From Helicobacter sp. 13S00401-1 (lineage in GTDB: Bacteria; Campylobacterota; Campylobacteria; Campylobacterales; Helicobacteraceae): a DNA stretch of 64,000 nt. The position numbers were made by a program, and so were the translations under genes. Location of the stretch: assembly GCF_002272925.1 (NCBI RefSeq), contig NZ_MLAR01000001.1, forward strand, positions 124,001-188,000, in the 5' to 3' direction. A model generated the notes under the pieces. That model searched no databases, was not told where the DNA came from, and was given only the letters and a program-made list of their open reading frames with translations. Shown piece by piece: positions 26,483 through 35,181 of this stretch (position 1 is the stretch's first letter; each line of letters opens with the position of its first letter).

Positions 26483-27643
26483 ATGCCACATTTTATAAGT
26501 AAAGATAAACTGCCTTTAGATATCACCTTAAAAGACTTTTCTTTAGAGTTTTGTGTGGAAAATAAAACCTTAAAAACCAGTCTTTATGGCATAAGCGATA
26601 AAGATAATAAGCTAAATCTAGTAAAGTGCTATGAGAGAGAAGATAGCTACCTTTATAAGTTTCCCAAAAACGCAAGGCCACTTAGTAATCTTTATGCTAA
26701 AAACTTACTTTCTAGCCTAGCTTCAAAAACTACTTGCCTTTCTCATAATCTAAACTTTACAACTAAGCATAATCTTAGCTCTAATACAGAAGAGGTATAT
26801 AAAAACATAGATATAGTTGAGATAGGCTTTGGTAGTGGAAGGCTTTTTTTAGAACTTTGTACTAATAATCCTACTAAAAACCTACTAGGTTTTGAAGTCC
26901 ACACCCCAAGTGCTAATCAAGTAAAAAATGCCCTAGTCTTACATGGAATCAAAAATGCCACCATTAGCCTAAATGATGCAAGAAATGCCCTTCAAGCCCT
27001 ACCAGATTCTAGTCTTGAAAGAATCTACATGCACTTTCCCATCCCCTGGAATAAGGCTAAACATAGACGCGTTATAAGCATTAACTTTTTAGAAACTGTT
27101 TTTAGAATCTTAAAAAAAGATGGAATCTTAGATATAAGAAGTGATGACTTAGAGTATATTCAAGACTGCATGGAGTTAGTTTTAAGCTTTAAACAAGCAA
27201 GATTTAACCTAGCTAAAAATGCTGCTTTTAACATCACAAGTAAGTATGAAGCAAGATGGAAGGCACAAAACAAAGATATCTATGACTTACATGTATTTAA
27301 GACTTTAGATTTTATACAAGATACTAAGAGTATGCAAAAAGAAGCAAACTTTAGTTTTGAAAACTTAGGAGGGATGCTAACTCAAAAAGACTTAGAAGCC
27401 TTGCAAAGACAAAAGATTCTAAAAGAAGGCTACTTTATAAGCTTTAAAGGCTTTTATACTGATGGAAGCATTTGTCTATTAGAAGTTATCCTTGGAGAGT
27501 TCAACTCTCCTTTTAGTACATTTTTATTGCTAAAAGATAAGAAACTTAGCTATTTTAAAACGCCTTTGCCTACTAAAAGTCTAAATCTAGCGCATATTTT
27601 GCTAAAAGACTTACTACAAACCACTTTAAAAGAAGCTACATGA
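26483..27643 (+). CDS. trmB: tRNA (guanine-N7)-methyltransferase, long form
   Basis: A 386-residue TrmB that methylates G46 of tRNA with SAM. Motif I is VEIGFGSGRLFLEL (about residue 112), followed by LGFEVHTPS, MHFPIPWNKAKHRRVI (the family's PDPWPKKRH equivalent) and DILDIRSDD-like GILDIRSDDLEY. Most TrmB proteins have about 220-240 residues; the N-terminal extension of about 105 residues and the longer tail are usual in Campylobacterota. It starts one base after the FN3 gene stop and overlaps ftsE by 4 bases. Confidence 0.9.
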   Translation: MPHFISKDKLPLDITLKDFSLEFCVENKTLKTSLYGISDKDNKLNLVKCYEREDSYLYKFPKNARPLSNLYAKNLLSSLASKTTCLSHNLNFTTKHNLSSNTEEVYKNIDIVEIGFGSGRLFLELCTNNPTKNLLGFEVHTPSANQVKNALVLHGIKNATISLNDARNALQALPDSSLERIYMHFPIPWNKAKHRRVISINFLETVFRILKKDGILDIRSDDLEYIQDCMELVLSFKQARFNLAKNAAFNITSKYEARWKAQNKDIYDLHVFKTLDFIQDTKSMQKEANFSFENLGGMLTQKDLEALQRQKILKEGYFISFKGFYTDGSICLLEVILGEFNSPFSTFLLLKDKKLSYFKTPLPTKSLNLAHILLKDLLQTTLKEAT

Positions 27644-28311
27644 ATGTTTTAATAAAAGCAGACAAACTAAATCTTGGATATAAGAAAGATGAGTTAATCA
27701 TAAAAAATGCCAACTTTGAGATACACCCAAAAGACTTTGTCTTTATCTCTGGACCTAGCGGGAGTGGAAAAAGCACTCTTTTAAGGTCATTTTATGGTGC
27801 ACTCAAAGTACAAAAAGGAAGTCTGCAAGTAAATGGCTTTAATATGAAACGTCTTAGCTCAAGAAAACTAGCTTTGCTTAGGCGGGCTTTAGGAGTGGTA
27901 TTTCAAGATTATAAACTCATAAATGAGTGGAATGTAGAAAAAAATATAGCCCTGCCTATGCTTATAAATGGCTTTTCAAAAACTGAGACTAAACAAACAG
28001 TAGAGATGCTACTTTCTCATATCAACTTGCTTCATAAGGCTAATAAATACCCACCTGAACTAAGTGGAGGCGAGCAGCAGCGTATAGCCCTAGCACGCGC
28101 TTTATCTCATAGACCAAAACTTATCCTTTGTGATGAACCAACTGGGAATCTAGATGACTACTCAAGCGATATGATTTGGGGCTTACTAAAAAGTTCTAAT
28201 GAGCAACTAGGTATAACTATAGTAGTGGTCACTCATAGACTGCCAACCCACCTAAATATAAACCATAGAAAGATAGAAATCATCCAAGGAGAGGTCAATG
28301 AAAGAAATTAG
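27640..28311 (+). CDS. ftsE: Cell-division ABC ATPase FtsE
   Basis: A 223-residue ATPase. Walker A is SGPSGSGKSTLL, the Q-loop VVFQDYKLI, the signature LSGGEQQRIALARAL, Walker B LILCDEPTGNLD and the switch His VTHR. With FtsX it controls peptidoglycan hydrolysis at the division site. The preceding trmB stop and the following ftsX start both overlap it. Confidence 0.94.
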   Translation: MNVLIKADKLNLGYKKDELIIKNANFEIHPKDFVFISGPSGSGKSTLLRSFYGALKVQKGSLQVNGFNMKRLSSRKLALLRRALGVVFQDYKLINEWNVEKNIALPMLINGFSKTETKQTVEMLLSHINLLHKANKYPPELSGGEQQRIALARALSHRPKLILCDEPTGNLDDYSSDMIWGLLKSSNEQLGITIVVVTHRLPTHLNINHRKIEIIQGEVNERN

Positions 28312-29101
28312 ATCTCACATATCATTATTAATACCACTTATAGCCTTGCTATTTGGTATACAAATAATCATGCTAGTACAAAGAAGCCTAGACACACAAG
28401 AAACACATCTTGTACAAGACTATTCAATAATGATAGCTTCCAAACAACCTCTAACTATAACTACCTTGCAAGATAAGATAGTAGAGGCTAAAAGCCTTGA
28501 TGCCATAGACCCTGAACCTCAGCTTGATAGACTAAAACAAAGCATAGGCGATATATCTATCTTTAAAAAAGATCTTCCATACTTTTACTCTTTAAATCTT
28601 GAGTACTTTCCTAGCAAGGCTAGACTTGATGCTATAACAGCCATACTCAAAAAAGTACCTAATGTCATAAGAGTTGAAAGCTTTGCTAAAAGCTACACTC
28701 AAGTTTATGGGCTTTTGACATTTATAAAGTTTAGTATAAGTATATTTGCTGTAGTTGTGTTTATAGTAAGCGTACTTTTGATGTTAAAGCAAATTGCTAT
28801 CTGGAAGTATCAACACGCCACTAAAATGGAAGTTATGGATATATTAGGTGCTAGTGTATGGATAAGGAATAGGCATCTTTTTAAACTAGCTTTTATAGAT
28901 AGTTTTATAGCAAGCATCATTACCATCTTGATAGTTTACTACCTTGTCGATACAGACTTTATACGCAGCATCTTAGAATCTTTAGACATAGGCAAGGGCA
29001 TATTAGAAGGTGTGCTTGACTTTATAAGACTAGTAGTTATAGCCCTTATAGTTAGTAATATATGCGTTATCTTAGTTATCTTTTCAAAGAGCAAAAATTG
29101 A
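28298..29101 (+). CDS. ftsX: Cell-division permease-like protein FtsX
   Basis: A 267-residue protein with one N-terminal membrane segment (LLIPLIALLFGIQIIML), a periplasmic domain (about residues 35-140) and three C-terminal segments (FSISIFAVVVFIVSVLLML, FIDSFIASIITILIVYYL, LVVIALIVSNICVILVIF), the usual FtsX layout. The stretch KMEVMDILGAS is the conserved coupling region. It overlaps ftsE by 14 bases and its stop overlaps the next gene. The periplasmic domain is expected to recruit the EnvC-like protein encoded next. Confidence 0.92.
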   Translation: MKEIRSHISLLIPLIALLFGIQIIMLVQRSLDTQETHLVQDYSIMIASKQPLTITTLQDKIVEAKSLDAIDPEPQLDRLKQSIGDISIFKKDLPYFYSLNLEYFPSKARLDAITAILKKVPNVIRVESFAKSYTQVYGLLTFIKFSISIFAVVVFIVSVLLMLKQIAIWKYQHATKMEVMDILGASVWIRNRHLFKLAFIDSFIASIITILIVYYLVDTDFIRSILESLDIGKGILEGVLDFIRLVVIALIVSNICVILVIFSKSKN

Positions 29102-30534
29102 AAGTTAAGTTACTAGGCCTATCCTTAGCCCTTTGCCTTAGCCAAGCACTAGCTACAGATATAAATGATATTAATAAAAATATCAACCAAAACAAAGCCA
29201 AACTTAGCTCTGTCTCAAAGCAAAAAGATTCTATAAACTCTAAGCTTGATAGTCTAGGGCTAAAGATAAACCAAAGACTAAAGCAAATAAAACTCCTAGA
29301 TAAAGAGATAATCGCACTTAACCAAAACATACAAGACAACAAAAGTCAAAACCAAAACCAGATAGATGAGCTTGCTTCTTTAAAAAATAGATTCCAAGAT
29401 ATGCAAGTAAGGGTAGCTAAGATACAAACTGAACTAGCAAGCATCATCATGCAAGATCTAATCTTTTCTGACATATTACAAAGTCGTGAGTTTAACACCA
29501 AAGAAGATGTGATCATGCAAGAAACTTTTAAAGTCTTACGCAAAAAAAGCCTAGGACAGATAAAAGACTTAAAGCAGCAAGCTAGCACACTAGATAAGCA
29601 AATAGCAGCCACTTCAACAAGTATCGCAAAAGTAAGTGCACTTATAAACACTCAAGTTACCAAGCAACAAAACCTAACTGCCATGCTTAGGAATCAAAAA
29701 ACACTAATCTCTAGTATGCAAAATGAAGTCCAAGACTATAACACCCAGCTAAAAGATATAGATGCCAAACGTCAAAGCCTAGATGACTTATTAACTAAGC
29801 TAAACATACTCAAAAAAAACAAGCAAGAAGAGCTAAAACGTGAGGCTGAAAGAAAGCGTTTAGCTGAGCTTGAAAGACAAAGAATCTTAAAAGAGCAAAA
29901 AGAAAAAGCTGCTAAAGAAGCTCTTGAAAAACAGCGCCTTGCTAAGTTAGAAGCAGAGAAAAAAGCCCTTGAAGAAAAGGCAAAAAGCGCTAAGGGTAAA
30001 GATATAGATTCTATAAATAAAAACATAGCTAGGCAAAATGACAAAATCCTAACTCAAAACCTACTAGATAATGCAAGTCAAAGGGATCTAAACGCACCAA
30101 TTGATGTTAAGCAAATCGCTTCAAGTTATCAGATAGCCCAAACTGTAAAATATACAGGACCTAAGACCATAGCCCCACTTGCCCACTATACAGTTGAACA
30201 AAACTATGGCACCTACTATGATCCAGTTTATAGACTAAAAGTTTTTAACGAAGGTGTCATACTAAAAAGCAAAGAAAGCGATGCTATGGTTAGAGCAGTT
30301 ATGGATGGAAAAGTTATCTATGCCCAAGAGATGCCAGTACTTAAAAAAGTAGTCATTATAGAGCATGCAAACTCACTTCACACTATCTACTCTCAGCTTG
30401 ATAAGATAGCCCCTACCTTACGCCCAGGTTTTGTGGTTAAAAAAGGCTATGTTATAGGACGGGTTAATAAGTCTTTAGGCTTTGAAGTAACACAAAAAGA
30501 TAAGCACATAGACCCTATGGATCTAATCAAATAA
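29062..30534 (+). CDS. EnvC-like coiled-coil murein hydrolase activator (degenerate M23/LytM)
   Basis: An exported protein of up to 490 residues. A signal segment (KVKLLGLSLALCLSQALA) is followed by a long coiled coil (about residues 35-320, rich in Lys, Gln, Glu) and a C-terminal M23/LytM domain (about 375-490). Zinc ligands of active LytM enzymes look lost: HxGxD is NEGVI, and the YxHL His is Gln (IYSQL). This is as in EnvC, which activates amidases rather than cutting peptidoglycan. Two starts are possible: ATG 29062 inside ftsX, or TTG 29098, which overlaps the ftsX TGA and gives a more normal signal peptide. The ftsE-ftsX-envC order supports the role. Confidence 0.83.
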   Translation: MRYLSYLFKEQKLKVKLLGLSLALCLSQALATDINDINKNINQNKAKLSSVSKQKDSINSKLDSLGLKINQRLKQIKLLDKEIIALNQNIQDNKSQNQNQIDELASLKNRFQDMQVRVAKIQTELASIIMQDLIFSDILQSREFNTKEDVIMQETFKVLRKKSLGQIKDLKQQASTLDKQIAATSTSIAKVSALINTQVTKQQNLTAMLRNQKTLISSMQNEVQDYNTQLKDIDAKRQSLDDLLTKLNILKKNKQEELKREAERKRLAELERQRILKEQKEKAAKEALEKQRLAKLEAEKKALEEKAKSAKGKDIDSINKNIARQNDKILTQNLLDNASQRDLNAPIDVKQIASSYQIAQTVKYTGPKTIAPLAHYTVEQNYGTYYDPVYRLKVFNEGVILKSKESDAMVRAVMDGKVIYAQEMPVLKKVVIIEHANSLHTIYSQLDKIAPTLRPGFVVKKGYVIGRVNKSLGFEVTQKDKHIDPMDLIK

Positions 30535-30544
30535 AGGAGCAAAC

Positions 30545-31033
30545 ATGTTTAGTGCTAACCTAAAAAATATCTCTCATATGTTTAAAAAAACTAGTGAGCT
30601 AGAGGCTATAAGTGCCTTTTTTAAAGAGTGTATAGATGGAATCTACAAAATAGAAGATTATGAAGCAAAAAGAAAAGTAGAGCTTGTAAATGGAATCTTT
30701 GGAATCTTACAAACTTATAGTTTAAAAGATGAAAAAGATGCTTTTTTTGAAAGCCACCTAAAATATATAGACTTTCAGCTTACGCTTAGAGGAAGTGAAA
30801 GATTTTTAGTTGGAGACATAAAAGACTTTGAGATAAAAACTCCTTATGATGAAAAAAAAGATTTCATAGAGTATAAGCCAAACCTTAAAGTCTCTCGCAT
30901 AGTTTCAAAAGAACTTGATTTAAATGTTTTCTTGCCTTATGACGTGCACGCTGGTGGAATCTATCACGAAGATAACAACATAGTTAAAGTAGTAGTTAAA
31001 GCCCCAAAAGAACTTATAAAGTTAAAGTTTTAA
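30545..31033 (+). CDS. YhcH/YjgK/YiaL-family protein
   Basis: A 162-residue protein of the DUF386 cupin-like family. The stretch DAFFESHLKYIDFQLTLRGSERF matches the family's H-x2-Y-x-D...G-E block, and VFLPYDVHAGGIY the second metal-binding part. E. coli relatives are linked with sialic acid use (NanQ anomerase activity). No sugar genes are nearby; it is the last gene of the fliQ-ftsX operon, 10 bases after the EnvC-like gene, with AAAGGAG before the ATG. The substrate cannot be predicted. Confidence 0.78.
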   Translation: MFSANLKNISHMFKKTSELEAISAFFKECIDGIYKIEDYEAKRKVELVNGIFGILQTYSLKDEKDAFFESHLKYIDFQLTLRGSERFLVGDIKDFEIKTPYDEKKDFIEYKPNLKVSRIVSKELDLNVFLPYDVHAGGIYHEDNNIVKVVVKAPKELIKLKF

Positions 31034-31114
31034 AGCTTTTGTTATCTTGCTTTTAGATTAAAAGTGAGATATTAAAAAATGAAGGATTAAAAAAACTAGA
31101 TAGATTAAAAGAAG

Positions 31115-31140
31115 ATATGGAATCTAAAAAGATTCCATAT
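31115..31140 (-). terminator. Hairpin terminator of rpsO
   Basis: ATATGGAATCT (31115-31125) and AGATTCCATAT (31130-31140) form a perfect 11-bp stem with an AAAA loop, 19 bases past the minus-strand rpsO stop. On the minus strand CTTCTTTTAATC follows. It may also stop the convergent plus-strand operon. Confidence 0.7.
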
Positions 31141-31158
31141 TACAAAAAGAGTAAAAGA

Positions 31159-31434
31159 CTATATTTTGTCTTTGATACCTAAGGCTTTGATAGTTTCTAT
31201 ATATTTAGGATAGTTAACTCTTTTTAAGTATCTAAGTAGGCTTTTTCTCTGTCCTACTAGTTTTAAAAGTCCTAGTCTACTTGAGTGGTCTTTTTTGTTG
31301 ATTTTTAAGTGCTCAGTAAGAGTGCTTATCCTGTTGCTTAAAAGCGCTATTTGCACCTCACTGCTTCCTGTGTCTTGTTCATTTCTGCAAAATTTAGAGA
31401 TTATCTCTTTTTTTTTCGCCAGATCCATAGCCAT
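31159..31434 (-). CDS. rpsO: 30S ribosomal protein S15
   Basis: A 91-residue S15, which binds the central domain of 16S rRNA. The signature block [46 protein letters not shown] (seen in parts) is complete. The ATG at 31434 follows AAGGAG. Codons 7-9 (AAA AAA AAA) form a run of nine A. It is divergent from flhA, as in H. pylori. Confidence 0.98.
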   Translation of the reverse strand: MAMDLAKKKEIISKFCRNEQDTGSSEVQIALLSNRISTLTEHLKINKKDHSSRLGLLKLVGQRKSLLRYLKRVNYPKYIETIKALGIKDKI

Positions 31435-31531
31435 ATGTGACTCCTTAAAGATTGGTATAAAGTGAGGGAGTATAACATATATAGCCTTATTTTGTTAAAA
31501 TAAAGACTTAATTCTCAAAGGCGATATCTAG

Positions 31532-33748
31532 ATGGCAAAAAAGGACTTTATTAAAAGTGCGCTTCCTTTCTTTAGGTACATAGGGCGCTCAAGAGACTTA
31601 AGTGTGGTTGTGTTTATCATAGCCATACTTGCTGTCATAATAGTGCCCTTGCCCGCTGCAGTACTAGATTTATTCTTAATAGTCTCTCTCGCCCTTGCTA
31701 TCTTAATCATACTAATAGCAGTTTATATAAATAAACCCATGGATTTTTCTACTTTTCCTACTCTTTTGCTTTTTGTGACGGCTTATCGCCTAGCCTTAAA
31801 CATAGCAACTACTAGGATGATACTAAGTGAAGGTTATAAGGGGCCAGATTCTGTAAGTGGGATAATCGCAAGTTTTGGCCACTTTGTCGTGGGTAATAAC
31901 TACGTGATAGGAACTATAGTTTTTATCATCCTAGTTATTATAAACCTCTTAGTTGTGACTAATGGTTCAACTCGTGTCACAGAAGTGCGCGCACGTTTTG
32001 CCCTAGATGCCATGCCTGGAAAACAAATGGCCATAGATGCTGATATGAATGCTGGGCTTATAGATGAAAAAGAGGCTAAAAGTAGGCGCGAAAACCTTGC
32101 TGCTGAGGCTGACTTTTATGGTGCCATGGATGGTGCTTCAAAGTTTGTTAAAGGCGATGCTATAGCCTCTATAATCATAACTATAGTAAATATCATAGGT
32201 GGCTTCTTAATAGGCGTCTTCCAACAAAACTTAAGCATAGCAAACTCAGCTTCAACTTTTACTATCTTAACCATAGGTGATGGTCTAGTAGGGCAGATAC
32301 CCGCCCTTGTCATAGCTACAGCTACTGGTATCGTTGCTACTAGGACTACTAAAGGAGAGGAAGAAAACTTTGCTAACTCCCTTGTAACCCAACTTACAGA
32401 TAAGTCTAAAGTCTTAGTTATAGTTGGTTTTATACTTATCCTCTTTGCACTAGTGCCAGGACTTCCTAACTTTGCTTTAGGCTTTGTGGGCCTAGTATTT
32501 TTAATAACAGCTTGGCTTATGAATAAGGATAATGAAAAGTCTGTCTTTTATAAGATGACAGCTTTTATAACTAAAAAGTTTACTAGCAAAAAGAAAAAAG
32601 AGCCTGAAGCAAAAACTGAGATAGATAAAAACTCTCGCCACTTCCAAGACTTCCCAAAAAGGCCTGTAAAATCTCAAGAAGAGATAAGAAAAGAAGAAGA
32701 ACAAGCTATTAATGAAGTCTTAAAAGTAGAGTTCTTAGAGCTTCATCTAGGCTATCAACTTATACGTCTTGCAGCAGTTGATCAAGGTGGAGACTTACTA
32801 GAGCGTGTTAGGGGGATAAGAAAAAAGATAGCGCGTGATTATGGATTTTTAATGCCTCAGATAAGGATGACTGATGATCCTGGCATTGGCCCTACTACTT
32901 ATCAGTTCTTTTTAAAAGGTGTACTTATAGGGGAGGGTGAAGTTATGCCAGATAAATTTTTAGCTATGAATACAGGCTTTGTAACTAAGGAGATAGAAGG
33001 CATACACACCAAAGAGCCAGCCTTTGGACTAGATGCTATATGGATAGATTCTTATCTAAAAGAAGAAGCTATCATCCAAGGCTATACAGTCATAGATCCA
33101 AGCACAGTTATAGCTACTCATATGAGTGAGTTAGTGAAAAAATATGCTGAAGAGTTTATAACTAAAGATGAGATAAAAAAACTGCTTGACAGACTAGAAG
33201 TTGACTATCCAGCTGCAGTTGAAGAGGCTAAGAAAGTTCCAAGCAGTGTTATAAGATCAGTTCTTCAAGCCTTGCTACATGAAGGCATACCTATAAAAGA
33301 CATGCTAAGCATACTAGAGACTATAACTGATATAGCCCCACTAGTGCAAAATGACGTTCCTATCATAGTAGAACAAGTTAGAGCTAAACTATCTCGAGTT
33401 ATAACTAATACTTTTAAATCTGAAGATGGCAACATAAAGCTTTTAACGCTTTCTCATAACAGTGAGCAGTACCTTTTAAACAAACTTAAAGAACAGCCTT
33501 CTGGAAGACACTTACTGCTTAATGCAACTGAAATGCAAAAGCTTATAGATAAGATGAGTGAAGAGGCTATGAAGGTAGTACAAAAAAATATCTCTCCAGT
33601 CATACTAGTAGTTGACCCTCAACTTAGAGCTCCACTAGCAAGCAAACTAGAGCAGTTTAAACTTGATAACATAGTAGTACTAAGCCACGCTGAAATTGAT
33701 CCTAACGCATCTTTTGAAGTACTAGGAACAGTTGACTTAGGGTTTTAG
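31532..33748 (+). CDS. flhA: Flagellar export protein FlhA
   Basis: A 738-residue FlhA. Residues up to about 330 hold about eight membrane helices with the highly conserved loop [25 protein letters not shown] (seen as [16 protein letters not shown]) and the DADMNAG/EEAK region that forms part of the proton channel. The cytoplasmic domain (about 370-738) binds FliI and chaperone-substrate complexes. Monocistronic, with a strong terminator directly after it. Confidence 0.97.
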   Translation: MAKKDFIKSALPFFRYIGRSRDLSVVVFIIAILAVIIVPLPAAVLDLFLIVSLALAILIILIAVYINKPMDFSTFPTLLLFVTAYRLALNIATTRMILSEGYKGPDSVSGIIASFGHFVVGNNYVIGTIVFIILVIINLLVVTNGSTRVTEVRARFALDAMPGKQMAIDADMNAGLIDEKEAKSRRENLAAEADFYGAMDGASKFVKGDAIASIIITIVNIIGGFLIGVFQQNLSIANSASTFTILTIGDGLVGQIPALVIATATGIVATRTTKGEEENFANSLVTQLTDKSKVLVIVGFILILFALVPGLPNFALGFVGLVFLITAWLMNKDNEKSVFYKMTAFITKKFTSKKKKEPEAKTEIDKNSRHFQDFPKRPVKSQEEIRKEEEQAINEVLKVEFLELHLGYQLIRLAAVDQGGDLLERVRGIRKKIARDYGFLMPQIRMTDDPGIGPTTYQFFLKGVLIGEGEVMPDKFLAMNTGFVTKEIEGIHTKEPAFGLDAIWIDSYLKEEAIIQGYTVIDPSTVIATHMSELVKKYAEEFITKDEIKKLLDRLEVDYPAAVEEAKKVPSSVIRSVLQALLHEGIPIKDMLSILETITDIAPLVQNDVPIIVEQVRAKLSRVITNTFKSEDGNIKLLTLSHNSEQYLLNKLKEQPSGRHLLLNATEMQKLIDKMSEEAMKVVQKNISPVILVVDPQLRAPLASKLEQFKLDNIVVLSHAEIDPNASFEVLGTVDLGF

Positions 33749-33753
33749 ATAAC

Positions 33754-33786
33754 AACTAGATTCTATATAGAATCTAGTTTTTTTAA
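33754..33786 (+). terminator. Intrinsic terminator of flhA
   Basis: AACTAGATTCTATATAGAATCTAGTT (33754-33779) is a perfect 26-bp palindrome, followed by a run of T, six bases after the flhA stop. It is a textbook Rho-independent signal on the plus strand. Confidence 0.88.
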
Positions 33787-33837
33787 AAAAGTAATGCCTG
33801 CATAAAATGGGAGAGATTTATTAAAAGTAATACCAAC

Positions 33838-34365
33838 TTACTTTATAAGCTTGCTTATATCTTTGAAGTTTGGATGTTTTGCATCTTTAAGCAAGCCAAA
33901 TAAAAACTGCTCAGTGCTTAGTACTTCTACATTTTTAGATTCTAAAGCACGCACTGCTATGTTGTGATTGTTCTCATCTCTAGATGATGAAGCATCTTCT
34001 ATAAGAGTGCATCTTAAGCCATGCTTTTTTGCGTCTTTAATGGTCTGATATACACAGATATGAGTTTCTATCCCAAAAAAGACTAAGTTTTTATACTTAC
34101 TATCTAATAAAAACTCTGATAACTGCTCAAATGCACTAAAGCTAGTTTTTTCTATAGTTTTTACAACCTTAGCATCTTTTAGATTGATATCTTTGTGAAA
34201 CTCACCTAAACCTTTTACATACTGCTTACTCACAAAAACATCTATATCTAAGATACCACTTGCACTTAAAAGGATGTTTGCATTTTTAGTTATCTTTTCT
34301 TTTTTACTTATAACTGGAAGCAATCTTTCTTGTATATCTATACATACTAATAAATATTCATCCAT
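33838..34365 (-). CDS. Isochorismatase-family cysteine hydrolase
   Basis: A 175-residue hydrolase with the expected triad: Asp in VCIDIQERLLP (residue 10), a central Lys region (KTIEKTSFSAF, where family members have KxxxSAF) and the nucleophile Cys in GIETHICVYQT. This pattern is that of the YcaC/isochorismatase-like subgroup; nicotinamidases carry further metal-binding His residues not seen here. Substrate unknown. It follows the gpt-like gene by 4 bases and probably shares its transcript. Confidence 0.83.
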   Translation of the reverse strand: MDEYLLVCIDIQERLLPVISKKEKITKNANILLSASGILDIDVFVSKQYVKGLGEFHKDINLKDAKVVKTIEKTSFSAFEQLSEFLLDSKYKNLVFFGIETHICVYQTIKDAKKHGLRCTLIEDASSSRDENNHNIAVRALESKNVEVLSTEQFLFGLLKDAKHPNFKDISKLIK

Positions 34366-34369
34366 TGTT

Positions 34370-34816
34370 TTATTCCTTAAGTTCTATATCCCAAAAGAAC
34401 CTTATCCATTCCTTAGCTTCATGCAGGCTAAAGTCTGGACTAAAGTGTGCCTTGGGCTTATAAAAGATACTAACAGTATTTACATTAACATGTGGATAAG
34501 AAATAAGAATCTTTTCCTTTATAGCCTTCATACTATCACCACTATCTACTATATCATCTACTAAAAGCACGTTTTTTACACTGCTAAGATCAGGCATATT
34601 CCATATTTTTATATAGTCTAGCTTGGTCTTATCGTCATAATGTATGGAGTTAAGCGTATAAAGTGCACGTAAGTTTAAAGCTATAGATAAAAAGTGTCCT
34701 ATAGTAACCCCACCTCTTGCTATAGCTAGTATGCAGTCAGTTTGACACTCATTTTTTATCTTGCTAGCTAGTGCTAGTATGTCTTTATTAAACTCTTCAT
34801 AACTGTAAAAGTACAT
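34370..34816 (-). CDS. gpt: Purine phosphoribosyltransferase, Gpt-like
   Basis: A 148-residue PRTase with the PRPP motif VLLVDDIVDSGDSM (about residues 84-97) and ILAIARGGVTIGHFLS (pyrophosphate loop). The C-terminal EAKEWIRFFWD resembles XGPRT of the Gpt type (EWVvFPWe), which salvages guanine and xanthine. A similar gene is annotated as xanthine-guanine phosphoribosyltransferase in H. pylori. Base specificity is by similarity only. Confidence 0.8.
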   Translation of the reverse strand: MYFYSYEEFNKDILALASKIKNECQTDCILAIARGGVTIGHFLSIALNLRALYTLNSIHYDDKTKLDYIKIWNMPDLSSVKNVLLVDDIVDSGDSMKAIKEKILISYPHVNVNTVSIFYKPKAHFSPDFSLHEAKEWIRFFWDIELKE

Positions 34817-35181
34817 GTTTTTCCTTTTAGGTTTTATCGTATACGTATTTTACTAGTTAGTGTAAAGATTTTAAGATCCTTTTATATAGGCAATTCCAAT
34901 CTCTTTATACCATTAGCCAAATCCTTATTCCAACACTTTCTTTCTCACACTCTTTATTATTTGTATGTTTTTTTAATAAAAAAAAAGGGTTTAACCCCTC
35001 CCTTACTCCCATAAAGCCTACAAAAGCGTAAGCTTCCTTGAAAACAAAGCTTCCTTGAAATCACGCGTTCGCACTACTGCTTCTTTTTTCTCATGATTTT
35101 TGCAGCACGAAACAAAGTGAGAATACCTTCAGCTTAAAAAAGTATAGTTAATAACTGCCTATATAAAACCATGCCTTTATA
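34817..35181. other. Intergenic region between gpt-like and gntP-family genes
   Basis: These 365 bases hold no credible gene. A 14-bp direct repeat AAGCTTCCTTGAAA is at 35030-35043 and 35047-35060. On the minus strand a short GGG-TTAAA-CCC hairpin followed by nine T (34978-34998) may end the 3-hydroxybutyrate operon. GC content rises locally around 35060-35120, with no readable product. Confidence 0.55.
34978..34998 (-). terminator. Possible weak terminator of the ketone-body operon
   Basis: Read on the minus strand, GGGGTTAAACCC is followed directly by TTTTTTTTT. The stem is only three to five base pairs, but the T-run is strong. It is about 185 bases past the GntP-permease stop, which is far. 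Confidence 0.35.

Noticed and set aside
26483-27643. Long TrmB as an unusual fusion
   Set aside because: The N-terminal extension is common in Campylobacterota TrmB proteins, and no second known domain was seen.
29076-30044. Several minus-strand open frames opposite the coiled-coil gene
   Set aside because: They are antisense shadows of a Lys/Glu/Gln-rich coding sequence; they read as Ser/Leu/Phe-rich and have no start signals.
34274-34564. A 96-codon plus-strand open frame opposite the isochorismatase and gpt genes
   Set aside because: It spans two well-supported genes on the other strand and has no ribosome site.
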